Below are positions 6,916-14,919 of a stretch of DNA of 55,032 nt, piece after piece (the stretch's first letter is position 1; each line of letters starts with the position of its first letter). Source of the DNA: Candidatus Omnitrophota bacterium (lineage in GTDB: Bacteria > Ratteibacteria > UBA8468 > B48-G9 > DTJG01); the NCBI GenBank assembly GCA_023484085.1, contig JAMDAS010000019.1, positions 1 through 55,032 on the forward strand. The letters run 5' to 3'. A program made the translations under genes and the position numbers. The notes beneath the pieces were generated by a model. That model worked only from the letters and a program-made list of their open reading frames with translations, did no database searches and had not been told where the DNA came from.

Positions 6916-7173
6916 ATGGGAAGAAAAAAACAATGTAATGGCAGGGATTCAAGACCTAAAAAACTTGGCGTAAAGGTATCCCAGGGAAACACCGTAAAAG
7001 CAGGGAACATTATAGTAAGACAAAAAGGTTCACGGATATACCCCGGTAAAGGTGCTGACATGGGTTCTGACTGGACAGTATATGCTGTACAACAGGGAAT
7101 TGTAAATTTTACAAAAAGCAGAGGAAGAAAAGTTGTTGAGATTTTGCCCTTGCCGGTTGCTACGGTCCAATGA
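6916..7173 (+). CDS. rpmA: 50S ribosomal protein L27
   Basis: The core 'NGRDSRPKKLGVKVSQGNTV' and 'AGNIIVRQKGSRIYPGKGADMGSDWTVYA' match L27, whose N-terminal tail reaches the peptidyl transferase centre. The track's start at 6877 is a TTG inside the -35 box, so I use the ATG at 6916 (85 residues). The N terminus is unusual: MGRKKQC replaces the common (M)AHKKGGGSSR-type tail and is about four residues shorter. The gene is not beside rplU or obg as is common; obg lies elsewhere in the window. The next gene starts within the stop codon (ATGA). Confidence 0.9.
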   Translation: MGRKKQCNGRDSRPKKLGVKVSQGNTVKAGNIIVRQKGSRIYPGKGADMGSDWTVYAVQQGIVNFTKSRGRKVVEILPLPVATVQ

Positions 7174-7526
7174 CCTTATCTGAAATTGCCATTATTCCGG
7201 TCAGGGAGGTTGAAAAGGACGTAAAGAAAAAAAGATTAATGAAAATCTTTTCAGATAATGAACTCAGGTATTGTTTCAGATTTAAAAATTCATCCGTTCA
7301 CCTTGCAGGTAAATTAGCTGCAAAAAAGGCTTCAATAAAAATTCTCAGAAAAATCATCGGGCAGAATTACGCCCCGCGTGACATTGAAATAATAAATTTA
7401 CGTTCCGGAAAACCTGTCATAGTCCTTGGTAAAAAAGAACAAAACAAAAACCCTGAAATATCTCTTTCTATTTCACATACAAAAGACATTGCCGTTGCTT
7501 TATGCACTGCAAATGCAAATGTTTAA
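7170..7526 (+). CDS. Divergent AcpS-like 4'-phosphopantetheinyl transferase
   Basis: At 118 residues it has the size and fold signatures of holo-ACP synthase: 'IFSDNELRYC', 'LAGKLAAKKASIKIL', a 'DIEIINLRSGKPVIVL' strand and the closing 'SISHTKDIAVAL'. AcpS transfers phosphopantetheine from CoA to acyl carrier protein. However, the N-terminal G(T/I)DxxxI motif with the metal-binding Asp is replaced by 'AIIPVREVEK', and the second metal ligand, Glu of the usual KEA, is Lys in 'AKKA'. It may be inactive or work in a non-standard way. It is coupled by ATGA overlap to rpmA and overlaps nnrD, a common acpS neighbour. Confidence 0.75.
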   Translation: MTLSEIAIIPVREVEKDVKKKRLMKIFSDNELRYCFRFKNSSVHLAGKLAAKKASIKILRKIIGQNYAPRDIEIINLRSGKPVIVLGKKEQNKNPEISLSISHTKDIAVALCTANANV

Positions 7527-8382
7527 ACCAGAAAAAAGAAAAAAAGAAACCCACAAAGGGGATTATGGACATCTTTTTATTATAGGCGGCTCCCCCGGTT
7601 TTACAGGCTCTGTCTGTCTTTCTGCAGAATCTGCATTAAGGTCCGGGTGCGGACTTGTTACCATAGGCGTCCCGGAAAGTCTTGACGTTATCATTGAAAT
7701 AAAAACCACTGAGCCAATGAGTAAAGGGCTCCCTGAGACAGAAAAGCATACAATAGGACCAAAAGCCGCAAAGGTATGCACTAAATTTATGAAGGATAAA
7801 GCAGATGGTTTGTTAATAGGTCCTGGTATGTCCACTGCTCCAGAGACAGAAAATTTTCTTAAAAAGCTTTTCCCTGAAATAAAAAAGCCGGTTATAGCGG
7901 ATGCAGATGCATTAAAAATTCTTGGTAAAAACCAGACACTTCTTGTGAACCATAATAATGATATGATACTTACGCCTCATCCAGGGGAGATGTCATTTCT
8001 TACCGGGCTGAAAATCAGCGAAATACAGAAAAACAGGGAAAATACGGCAAAAGAATTTGCAAAAAAATTTTCTGCCATAATTGTTCTGAAAGGACATGAA
8101 ACAGTCGTAACGGATGGAAAAAGGGTATACCTGAACCATACAGGAAATCCTGGAATGGCAACAGCAGGCAGTGGAGACGTTCTTTCAGGTATAATTGGCG
8201 GATTTATTGTCCAGGGCTTTTCTCCATGGGATAGTGCCTGTCTGGGAACCTATATTCACGGGCTTGCAGGAGACATGGCTGAAAAAGAATACGGGGAATA
8301 CTCTCTTATTGCATCTGACATTATAAGATTTATCCCCCCTGCAATAAAATATCTGCAAGGCTATTCAAATTCAAAAAGCTGA
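7513..8382 (+). CDS. nnrD: ADP/ATP-dependent NAD(P)H-hydrate dehydratase
   Basis: The enzyme repairs hydrated NADH and NADPH. The 289-residue form holds only the YjeF C-terminal, ribokinase-like domain: 'HKGDYGHLFIIGGSPGFTG', 'GLLIGPGMS', 'VIADADAL', 'LTPHPGEM', 'VLKGHETVV' and 'GNPGMATAGSGDVLSGIIGG', where the last carries the catalytic Asp. The epimerase half (NnrE) is not fused and not in the window. The track start at 7426 overlaps the AcpS-like gene by 100 bases; ATG 7513 (or 7519) just before that gene's stop is more likely. It overlaps the convergent glycosyltransferase by 22 bases. Confidence 0.9.
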   Translation: MQMFKPEKRKKETHKGDYGHLFIIGGSPGFTGSVCLSAESALRSGCGLVTIGVPESLDVIIEIKTTEPMSKGLPETEKHTIGPKAAKVCTKFMKDKADGLLIGPGMSTAPETENFLKKLFPEIKKPVIADADALKILGKNQTLLVNHNNDMILTPHPGEMSFLTGLKISEIQKNRENTAKEFAKKFSAIIVLKGHETVVTDGKRVYLNHTGNPGMATAGSGDVLSGIIGGFIVQGFSPWDSACLGTYIHGLAGDMAEKEYGEYSLIASDIIRFIPPAIKYLQGYSNSKS

Positions 8383-9392
8383 AGCTGTTTTTCCTCATCA
8401 AGAACAACAGAAACGGCATCAATGACGTCTTTAACGGGTATGTGGTTCATACATGCAAATTTTTTTCTGCATCCTGCCTCAAATCTGCACGGAAAGCAGT
8501 CAAGATACGTATGAAGAATGTAATTTTTTGTTCCGACAGGACCGTACCTGTATGGGTTTCCCGGTCCAAAAATCGCTATTACAGGACATCCCGCTGCTGA
8601 TGCGATGTGCATTGTCCCGGTATCATTTGTAATAAGAACGTCTGACATACTGAGGAGCGCATAAAGTTCTTCTACAGTTGTTCCGCCTGCAAGGTTAAAT
8701 ACATTTTTGTCGTTAATGCCTGTTTTTATGTCTTCTCCCAGAATTTTTTCCTGTTTATTACCCACGATAATAATTTTTGTATCATATATTTTTAAAAGTT
8801 CTTTGCCTGCCTGGATAAAGTTTTCCTTTTTCCATCTTTTTGCCGGAAAGGCTGCACCCGGGTTCATTACTACCACAATGTCTGATTTCTTTATTCCAAA
8901 TATCTTGAAAAGCTTTTCTATTTTCTCTTTGTTTGACTGCGAAACAGGGAAATACAGGTGTACGTCCTCTACTTTTCCCAGGTAGGGTTCAAGGAATTTA
9001 AGGGTCCGCTCGCTTTCATGCGTAAAAATTTTATCTGAAAAAAATTCTTTAAGGAAAAAAGTGAATTTGTATCTGCCGCGGATAAAAAAGGGGAGCAGGG
9101 AATTTCTAAAGTCAAATATAATGTCGTATTTTTTCTTTCTTAAGGATATAATGAGCCTTAAGACCCTTTTCTGGTTCCATACAGAAAAGCCTGAAAACCA
9201 TGGATTGTTTTTTGCAAACTCAACAGCCCTTGGTCCGACAAGAATTTCAATGTCGGCTTTCCCGTAGGTATCTCTTATCAGTTTTATGGACGGAGTCAGA
9301 AGAAGATTGTCCCCAAGAGAGCTCAAGCCAATAATCAAAATTGATTTTGCCGGATATTCCTTAATGTTGCCCGGTATTTTTTTCAAAAACAT
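8361..9392 (-). CDS. Glycosyltransferase family 9 (heptosyltransferase-like)
   Basis: This protein of 343 residues resembles ADP-heptose:LPS heptosyltransferases. It has the N-terminal 'SILIIGLSSLGDNLLLTPSIKLIRDTYG', a middle 'VVVMNPGAAFPAKRWKKENF' and a C-terminal nucleotide-sugar site 'SDVLITNDTGTMHIASAAGCPVIAIFG' followed by 'NPYRYGP'. It probably adds a heptose or similar sugar to LPS core on the cytoplasmic face of the inner membrane. The substrate is not certain, because family 9 is broad. Its start codon lies 6 bases after a -10 box, without a ribosome site. It supports a diderm envelope. Confidence 0.88.
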   Translation of the reverse strand: MFLKKIPGNIKEYPAKSILIIGLSSLGDNLLLTPSIKLIRDTYGKADIEILVGPRAVEFAKNNPWFSGFSVWNQKRVLRLIISLRKKKYDIIFDFRNSLLPFFIRGRYKFTFFLKEFFSDKIFTHESERTLKFLEPYLGKVEDVHLYFPVSQSNKEKIEKLFKIFGIKKSDIVVVMNPGAAFPAKRWKKENFIQAGKELLKIYDTKIIIVGNKQEKILGEDIKTGINDKNVFNLAGGTTVEELYALLSMSDVLITNDTGTMHIASAAGCPVIAIFGPGNPYRYGPVGTKNYILHTYLDCFPCRFEAGCRKKFACMNHIPVKDVIDAVSVVLDEEKQLQLFEFE

Positions 9393-9398
9393 TTGATT

Positions 9399-9449
9399 AG
9401 TATATAATCAATGTTGCATTTTTACAATACCCAGAATATATTTTATAAT
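9399..9449. promoter_or_regulatory. Compact bidirectional promoter with overlapping -35 boxes
   Basis: Plus strand: TTTACA (9421-9426), 17 bases, TATAAT (9444-9449), ATG at 9458. Minus strand: TTGTAA (complement of 9422-9427), 17 bases, TATACT (complement of 9399-9404), ATG at 9392. The two -35 boxes share five bases, so polymerase can hardly occupy both at once. Neither gene has a Shine-Dalgarno site. Confidence 0.75.
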
Positions 9450-9457
9450 TACTCATC

Positions 9458-10027
9458 ATGAAAGTACTTGGAATAAACGGAAGCCCCAGGATTGGGGGAA
9501 ATACGGATATTTTGCTTGACAGGGTACTGGAAGGGGCGAAAAGTGCCGGGGCTGAAACTGAAAAGATTATCCTGAACCGGCTTAAATTTGTGGGATGCCA
9601 GGAGTGCAGGGAAATACCTGATGAGAGACCCTGTATAGTCATGGATGACATGCAGTCTGTTTACCCGCGAATAAAACAAGCGGACGTGATTATTCTTGCC
9701 TCACCGATATTCTTTGGTTCTATTTCAGCCCAGACAAAAGCAATGATTGACAGGTTTCAGTGCGCGTGGGCATCAAAATATATTTTTAAGAGAGACATGT
9801 TTGCAGAGAAAAAAGTCGGTGCGTTTATTTTAGTGGAAGGTACTCATTCTGAAAATTATTTAAAAAACGCCCAACTAATAGTAAAAATATTTTTTAATGT
9901 AATAAACGTAGAATATAAGTATGAGCTTTTTTGCCCCGGAACGGATAAGAAGGGAAGCGTTTTGAATAAGCCTGACTGCATGGAGAAAGCGTTTCAATTG
10001 GGTGAAAAAATATCTGCGCGCCAATAA
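9458..10027 (+). CDS. NADPH-dependent FMN reductase / iron-sulfur flavoprotein-like
   Basis: This 189-residue flavodoxin-fold protein starts 'MKVLGINGSPRIGGNTDILLDRVLEGAKSAG', where GSPR.GGNT binds the FMN phosphate. It contains 'VGCQECREIPDERPC', a cysteine cluster like that of iron-sulfur flavoproteins but with only three visible Cys, and 'ADVIILASPIFFGSISAQTKAMIDR'. It likely passes electrons from reduced nicotinamide or ferredoxin to a partner, perhaps in oxygen defence with the superoxide reductase 750 bases away. Transcription starts almost at the ATG. Its end lies 11 bases before the archease start. Confidence 0.85.
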   Translation: MKVLGINGSPRIGGNTDILLDRVLEGAKSAGAETEKIILNRLKFVGCQECREIPDERPCIVMDDMQSVYPRIKQADVIILASPIFFGSISAQTKAMIDRFQCAWASKYIFKRDMFAEKKVGAFILVEGTHSENYLKNAQLIVKIFFNVINVEYKYELFCPGTDKKGSVLNKPDCMEKAFQLGEKISARQ

Positions 10028-10037
10028 CTGCATAAAT

Positions 10038-10469
10038 ATGCCTTATAGATACCTTGAAAATATCGCAATGGCTGACATAGCATTTGAAGCATGGGGAAAA
10101 ACCCCTGAAGAGATGATTATGTCCGCCTGTACCGCTACGGAAAACGTTATGATTGAAAACATTCAATGCATATCCCCTGCAGAAACCAGGCACATCCATA
10201 TTAAAGAGGATTCCCTGGAAATGCTGATTTTCAGAATAATTGAAGAACTGATTTTTCTAAAAGATTCAGAGAATCTCTTTCTTTTACCTTCAAACGTCGT
10301 CATGGAGGGGAAAAACAACGATTTTTTTCTTGACCTGACACTCCAGGGGGAAAAAATAAATCCTGGTAAACATAATCTCGGTGTTGACGTAAAAGGCATA
10401 ACCCTGTACAATTTTAAGGTTGAAAAAACAGCCGGTCAATGGAAAGCAACGGTTGTTCTTGACATATAA
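10038..10469 (+). CDS. Archease
   Basis: Archease activates the RNA ligase RtcB, which heals 3'-phosphate or 2',3'-cyclic phosphate RNA ends and, in some lineages, splices tRNA. The 143-residue sequence opens 'MPYRYLENIAMADIAFEAWGK', close to the family start, and has 'ATENVMIE', 'LEMLIFRIIEELIFLKDSE' and a final 'WKATVVLDI' strand with the metal-site Asp. The track start at 10002 overlaps the flavoprotein; the ATG at 10038 fits the family start. No rtcB is in the window, so its partner must be elsewhere. Confidence 0.85.
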   Translation: MPYRYLENIAMADIAFEAWGKTPEEMIMSACTATENVMIENIQCISPAETRHIHIKEDSLEMLIFRIIEELIFLKDSENLFLLPSNVVMEGKNNDFFLDLTLQGEKINPGKHNLGVDVKGITLYNFKVEKTAGQWKATVVLDI

Positions 10470-10484
10470 CTTGACATATAATAA

Positions 10485-10576
10485 AGAGGTTATGGACTAT
10501 TTAATTCTTAAGCTTACCTGTGTACCTTATGACCTTTAACAGATAACCTCTTTTTATACAATAGTCCATAACCTCT
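10485..10576 (+). repeat. Long inverted repeat with an alternative inner hairpin and T run
   Basis: AGAGGTTATGGACTAT (10485-10500) is perfectly complementary to ATAGTCCATAACCTCT (10561-10576). A third piece, ATAACCTC (10543-10550), can also pair with the first arm and is followed by TTTTT. The two foldings exclude each other, as in an attenuator; simple termination of archease is the modest reading. Confidence 0.7.
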
Positions 10577-10631
10577 GTCTGATATAGTTATACCTGAAAA
10601 AATCCGAAATGTAAACAGATAACAAAAAATT

Positions 10632-10679
10632 TTCCCGGGAGGAAAAAAATTTGACAATCTGCCGGGAATGATTTTAACT
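10632..10679 (+). promoter_or_regulatory. Possible promoter and small inverted repeat before superoxide reductase
   Basis: TTGACA at 10651-10656 has TTAACT 17 bases downstream, a weak -10. The -35 lies inside the arms of the inverted repeat TTCCCGG (10632-10638) / CCGGGAA (10662-10668), which could be an operator. The rest of 10577-10681 shows no gene. Confidence 0.35.
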
Positions 10680-10681
10680 TA

Positions 10682-10757
10682 TAGATACTCAGTCAACGGC
10701 GTTTGAAATAAGTCTGGATTATCTTTGAGGCGGAAACACTGTCCTTAGCGAATATTT
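10682..10757 (+). repeat. Dispersed long-hairpin repeat, copy 2 (internally deleted)
   Basis: Both ends of the element are present ('GATACTCAGTCAACGGCGTT' and 'CGGAAACACTGTCCTTAGCG'), but about 100 central bases are missing: the junction is TCTTTGAGG-CGGAAACAC. It lies in the 5' region of the superoxide reductase gene. Confidence 0.85.
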
Positions 10758-10776
10758 ACGAAAAAAGGAGGCAACC

Positions 10777-11172
10777 ATGTCAGAATTGAAAGATCTTTAT
10801 CAAAGTGCAGACTGGAAAAAGGAAAAACACGTGCCTGTAATAGATTCACCGGAAAAAGTAAAAAAAGGTGAATTTTTTAAGGTGAACGTATCCGTGGGAA
10901 AGGAAATTGCCCATCCCAATACGACAGCCCATCATATAAGGTGGCTCGACATCTATTTTCTGCCTGATGGGGAAAAATTTCCATACCAGATAGGCAGGTT
11001 TGAATTCACCTCTCATGGTGAATCCGCCCAAGGTGCAGATACGAGCACAGTATTTACGCATCCGGAAGTTTCTGCAACGTTCAAAACAGAAAAATCAGGG
11101 ACTATTCTTGCATCCTCATATTGTAACATCCATGGACTCTGGCAGGATTCAAAAAAGTTAGAATCCGCTTAA
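10777..11172 (+). CDS. Superoxide reductase (desulfoferrodoxin/neelaredoxin family)
   Basis: The enzyme reduces superoxide to peroxide in anaerobes without making oxygen. The 131-residue protein has only the SOR iron site, without the rubredoxin-like centre I: 'KEKHVPVI' with the conserved Glu-Lys-His, 'AHPNTTAHHIRWLDIYF' supplying His ligands, and 'ASSYCNIHGLW' supplying the Cys and last His. All expected ligands of the His4-Cys site are visible. The ATG is preceded by a strong AAAGGAGGC site. It is a single gene, and its stop overlaps the convergent glgB by 4 bases. Confidence 0.93.
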   Translation: MSELKDLYQSADWKKEKHVPVIDSPEKVKKGEFFKVNVSVGKEIAHPNTTAHHIRWLDIYFLPDGEKFPYQIGRFEFTSHGESAQGADTSTVFTHPEVSATFKTEKSGTILASSYCNIHGLWQDSKKLESA

Positions 11173-13106
11173 AAACCGGGCTTGAGGACCAGGAATCCAA
11201 GAGGAGGTAAGGTTATGGTAATTTTTGCGGGAAGCTGATGGATTGGAACGTTTATGGCATGAATATAATCCCCATTTCCAACGTTACTTCCTCCATAGTG
11301 GATACTGTCGCTGTTTAAAATTTCCCTGTAAGACGTCAGGAATGGAACCCCGAGCTGATAATTATTTCTTGCAACCGGTGTAAAATTAAATATAAATATA
11401 AGGCAGTTCTCTCTCTTTTTATCCCATCTTATAAAGGAAACAATACTGCCTTCATAATCAGAAAAATCTATCCACTGGAATGATTCCCATGACGTATCAT
11501 TTTCAGACAGGGCAGGGTCATTCATGTACAGCCTGTTTAAATCCTTTAAAAGGATACCTATACCTTTATGTTCAGCATATTGTAAAAGTTCCCACTGGAG
11601 CTGGCTATTACAATCCCATTCATTCCTCTGGGCAAACTCTCCGCCCATAAAAATCAATTTCTTCCCCGGATGCCCAAACTGCCACCCATACAGGAGCCGT
11701 AAGTTTGCAAACCTTTGCCAGTTATCACCGGACATTTTTTCAAGGAGGGACCTCTTTCCATAAACAACCTCGTCATGGGACAGGGGAAGTATAAAATTCT
11801 CAGTAAAGGCATAGAGAAGGCTGAAGGTAAGATTATTGTGATGATATTTCCTGTGCACCGGGTCCTTTGAAAAATATAAAAGGGTGTCATGCATCCACCC
11901 CATGTTCCATTTGAATCCAAACCCAAGTCCTCCTAAATATACAGGTTTTGAAACTCCCGGCCATGCCGTTGATTCCTCTGCAATCGTGAATGCATGAGGG
12001 TATTTTTTATAAATAGTCTGGTTAAGGTTCCTGATTAAATAGACGGCATCAAGGTTTTCATTTCCACCATACTTGTTTGGTATCCATTCGCCGTTTTTTC
12101 TTGAATAATCCAGGTAGAGCATTGAAGCAACAGCATCTGTTCTTATTGCATCTATGTGATATGTATCAAACCAGTTAATTGCGCTGCCAATTAAAAAATT
12201 CCTTACCTCATGCCTGCCATAATTAAATATGGCGCTTTGCCAGTCAGGATGGTCCCTGAGTTTTGGGTCAGCGTGTTCATAAAGATGTGTCCCATCAAAA
12301 AAATATAACCCGAACCCATCTTTTGGGAAATGTGCCGGCGTCCAGTCCGCTATAACCTTTATATTGTTTTTATGGCACCAGTCAACAAGAAAACAAAAGT
12401 CATCAGGGGCTCCATACCTTGAGGTCGGGGCATAAAACCCAGTTGTCTGGTATCCCCAGGAGGCATCAAACGGATGCTCACTGACAGGCATAAGCTGAAT
12501 ACAGTTAAATCCATACTCTTTTACATGCGAAACAATCTGGTAAGCAATCTCCCTATAGTTCATAAAGGTCCCATCCTCTTTTCTTTTCCATGAGCCGAGG
12601 TGTACTTCATATATGGAAAGAGGCTGGCTGTATAAATCCCGGGATTCCTGCTGGCCCAGCCATTCTTTATCAGTCCAGTTATACCTGTTTTTATATGTAA
12701 TGGATGCATTTTTAGGCCTGAGCTCATAAAATTTACCATAGGGGTCGCTTTTTAAAAAAAGAGATTGTTGTGTTTTTATTTCAAACTTATATATAGAGTT
12801 TTCTGTTATACCTGGAATAAACAGTTCCCATATTCCTGAATTTCCCAAAGAGTGCATCTGGTTAATCTTTCCATCCCAGTTATTAAAATCCCCTACAACA
12901 CTAACCCTTATGGCATTTGGCGCCCATACTGAAAAATTATACCCGCGGACACCATTAATTTTTCCTGGAACTGCACCTAATTTTTTATATACTTCCAAGT
13001 GATTGCCTTCATTGAATAAATGCAGGTCCATCTCTCCAAATATAGATGGCTCAGTTCCTGTCATAAATTTTCTGATTTGTTTTTTCATGTATGTTTTCCC
13101 GTTCAA
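11169..13106 (-). CDS. glgB: 1,4-alpha-glucan branching enzyme
   Basis: GlgB forms alpha-1,6 branches in glycogen. At 645 residues it has an N-terminal CBM48 domain ('YNFSVWAPNAIRVSVVGDFNNWDG') and the GH13 barrel with 'DAIRTDAVASMLYLDYSR' (catalytic Asp of the DAVAS motif), 'FTIAEESTAWPGV' (catalytic Glu) and 'ILPLSHDEVVYGKRSL'. A C-terminal all-beta domain closes the protein. Its start overlaps the pdxA stop by 4 bases, so it is the last gene of the long minus-strand run. No other glycogen gene is in the window. Confidence 0.96.
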   Translation of the reverse strand: MNGKTYMKKQIRKFMTGTEPSIFGEMDLHLFNEGNHLEVYKKLGAVPGKINGVRGYNFSVWAPNAIRVSVVGDFNNWDGKINQMHSLGNSGIWELFIPGITENSIYKFEIKTQQSLFLKSDPYGKFYELRPKNASITYKNRYNWTDKEWLGQQESRDLYSQPLSIYEVHLGSWKRKEDGTFMNYREIAYQIVSHVKEYGFNCIQLMPVSEHPFDASWGYQTTGFYAPTSRYGAPDDFCFLVDWCHKNNIKVIADWTPAHFPKDGFGLYFFDGTHLYEHADPKLRDHPDWQSAIFNYGRHEVRNFLIGSAINWFDTYHIDAIRTDAVASMLYLDYSRKNGEWIPNKYGGNENLDAVYLIRNLNQTIYKKYPHAFTIAEESTAWPGVSKPVYLGGLGFGFKWNMGWMHDTLLYFSKDPVHRKYHHNNLTFSLLYAFTENFILPLSHDEVVYGKRSLLEKMSGDNWQRFANLRLLYGWQFGHPGKKLIFMGGEFAQRNEWDCNSQLQWELLQYAEHKGIGILLKDLNRLYMNDPALSENDTSWESFQWIDFSDYEGSIVSFIRWDKKRENCLIFIFNFTPVARNNYQLGVPFLTSYREILNSDSIHYGGSNVGNGDYIHAINVPIHQLPAKITITLPPLGFLVLKPGF

Positions 13107-14089
13107 ATTTTTGATAATTTTACTGCCAATTTTATTGCTTCTATCATACTGGAGGGATTGGCTCTTCCTTTATATGCAATGTCATAACCCGTGCCATGTC
13201 CCGGGCTTGTCCTGAGCCAGTTTAAACTTACGGATACGTTTACTAATTTATCAAAGAAAAATGTTTTCAGAGGTATCAGTGCCTGGTCATGATAGAGCGC
13301 TATAATAAGGTCAAAGCATTTGTTTTTTATGGCATTCCTGAAAATTACATCAGATGGCAGGGGACCTTCAACATGCATACCGGCACCTTCAAGTTTTTTA
13401 ATAGCGGGTGTAAGTATTTCTTTCTCTTCATTTCCAAGATAACCTGATTCACCTGCATGCGGGTTAAGTCCACAAAGTCCGAGTCTTTCTTTACTGCCTG
13501 TGAAAAATTTTCTTAAGAACAGGACTGTTTTTATCGTTGAGTCATAAATCCTGTCCATTGAAATGATATCCCATATTTTTTTCAGGGGTACGTGGGTGGT
13601 GATAAGAAGAACCTTTAATCTTCCGGCCACCATAAGCATTTCCACGTTTTCGCCGGAAAAATATTTAAGAGCTTCCGTATGGCCCTGGAATTTTATTCCC
13701 GCCATCTGCCATGAGGCTTTGGATACAGGAGCGGTTACAAGACAGGATATTTTTTTTTCTTTTAACATGTCCCAGCCCAGGTTGAAATATTCATAAGACG
13801 CCTTTCCGGATAAACGGTTATCCTTCCCGGTGATAAAATCATCATTTTTAATAATACCAGGGGAAACATAATAGATTTTTGTTTTTTCAGGTCTCGCGGC
13901 TATATCCCATTTCTCCAGAGAAAACCTTTCTTTCAGCATTTCCATGTTTCTTTTCAGAACAGAAATATCACCTATTAAAACAGGATAAAAATCATATGAC
14001 TGGCTTATAAGAGACTGTACTGCCCTGATAGAAACCTCAGGTCCTATTCCGGAAGGGTTCCCGATAGTAATTCCCGTGAATTTTTTCAT
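13103..14089 (-). CDS. pdxA: 4-hydroxythreonine-4-phosphate dehydrogenase
   Basis: PdxA oxidises 4-phosphohydroxythreonine in DXP-dependent pyridoxal phosphate synthesis. The 328-residue length is typical. Motifs include 'GITIGNPSGIGPEVS', 'FQGHTEAL', 'GLNPHAGESGYLGNEE', 'ALYHDQALIPLKT' and 'RTSPGHGTGYDIAYKGRANP', which carry the metal and substrate residues. It is coupled to the surA-like gene upstream by ATGA overlap and to glgB downstream, so it is part of the long operon. A surA-pdxA neighbourhood is also known in proteobacteria. Confidence 0.96.
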   Translation of the reverse strand: MKKFTGITIGNPSGIGPEVSIRAVQSLISQSYDFYPVLIGDISVLKRNMEMLKERFSLEKWDIAARPEKTKIYYVSPGIIKNDDFITGKDNRLSGKASYEYFNLGWDMLKEKKISCLVTAPVSKASWQMAGIKFQGHTEALKYFSGENVEMLMVAGRLKVLLITTHVPLKKIWDIISMDRIYDSTIKTVLFLRKFFTGSKERLGLCGLNPHAGESGYLGNEEKEILTPAIKKLEGAGMHVEGPLPSDVIFRNAIKNKCFDLIIALYHDQALIPLKTFFFDKLVNVSVSLNWLRTSPGHGTGYDIAYKGRANPSSMIEAIKLAVKLSKI

Positions 14090-14919
14090 TCTGATGATAA
14101 AATTGTTACGGGTATCTGTTTTTTCAGGCCAAGGATAAACAGGTCAAGTTGTTTATGATATTTTTCCTTGAAAATTTCCTCCCTTGCCTGGATATAAACG
14201 TCTTTAAGGGTGGTCCCCTTAATATCCTCAACATAAAAAACAGTCCATTGATTTGAGTTTTTTAAAGGCGGGGAAAGTTCACCCTTTGGGGTGTTGTCAA
14301 TCACTTTGGCTATATCTACGGTCAGCTCGTTAATATTAATCCAGCCGATATTTTGCATTTTATTTATTTCCCCGGAAGGATTCTTATGAAATTCTTTTAC
14401 AAAATCCTCTTCATCATTTTTAGTGGTAAATGACATTGTTCTCAGCATTAACGTTTTTCCAGGATTTATACCCTTCATTTCCCTGGCTATTTCAACGGGC
14501 GAAATCTGTATTTTACGGACAACGTCTTTTTGAATAAGATTATCTACTTTCAGCTGTTCACCGAGATAATTTTTAAATTTTTTTATATCGGTAAAATTGT
14601 TTTTATGAAGAAATTTCAAAAAATCCGGGGAAGACGGGAATTTTTTTTCTATTTCGTTTAATCTTTTGGTAATCTCATCCGGAGGCACTTTTATGTTTTC
14701 TTTATCAGCCTCGTATAGAAGCAGGTTTTCTTCAATGAGCTGTTTCATGGCATTATCAAAGGGTATATTCTCAAGAGCCGCTCTTTGCTGTATGATACTT
14801 TTCAGGATAACCTTATCACCGACAATTACATAAACCTCATCTTCTTTTTGAAAAGCGTAAGAGCTCACAACAGAAACGATAAGCCCGAATAAAATAAACG
14901 TCTTTATAATTTTTTTCAT
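14086..14919 (-). CDS. SurA-like periplasmic chaperone
   Basis: This 277-residue protein has a cleavable-looking signal peptide (MKKIIKTFILFGLIVSVVSSYAF), then a SurA N-type helical chaperone domain ('ALENIPFDNAMKQLIEENLLLYEADKENI', 'FLKFLHKNNFTDIKKFKNYLGEQLK') and a weakly conserved parvulin-like C-terminal part ('NIGWININELTVDIAKVIDNTPKGELSPPLKNSN'). It probably helps outer-membrane proteins fold in the periplasm. Whether the rotamase part is active is unclear. It follows another parvulin gene by ATGA overlap, so two such chaperones are made together. Confidence 0.8.
   Translation of the reverse strand: MKKIIKTFILFGLIVSVVSSYAFQKEDEVYVIVGDKVILKSIIQQRAALENIPFDNAMKQLIEENLLLYEADKENIKVPPDEITKRLNEIEKKFPSSPDFLKFLHKNNFTDIKKFKNYLGEQLKVDNLIQKDVVRKIQISPVEIAREMKGINPGKTLMLRTMSFTTKNDEEDFVKEFHKNPSGEINKMQNIGWININELTVDIAKVIDNTPKGELSPPLKNSNQWTVFYVEDIKGTTLKDVYIQAREEIFKEKYHKQLDLFILGLKKQIPVTILSSE

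Noticed and set aside
6877-7173. 98-residue track ORF as the L27 gene start
   Set aside because: Its TTG start is inside a perfect -35 box; the ATG at 6916 gives the conserved L27 core.
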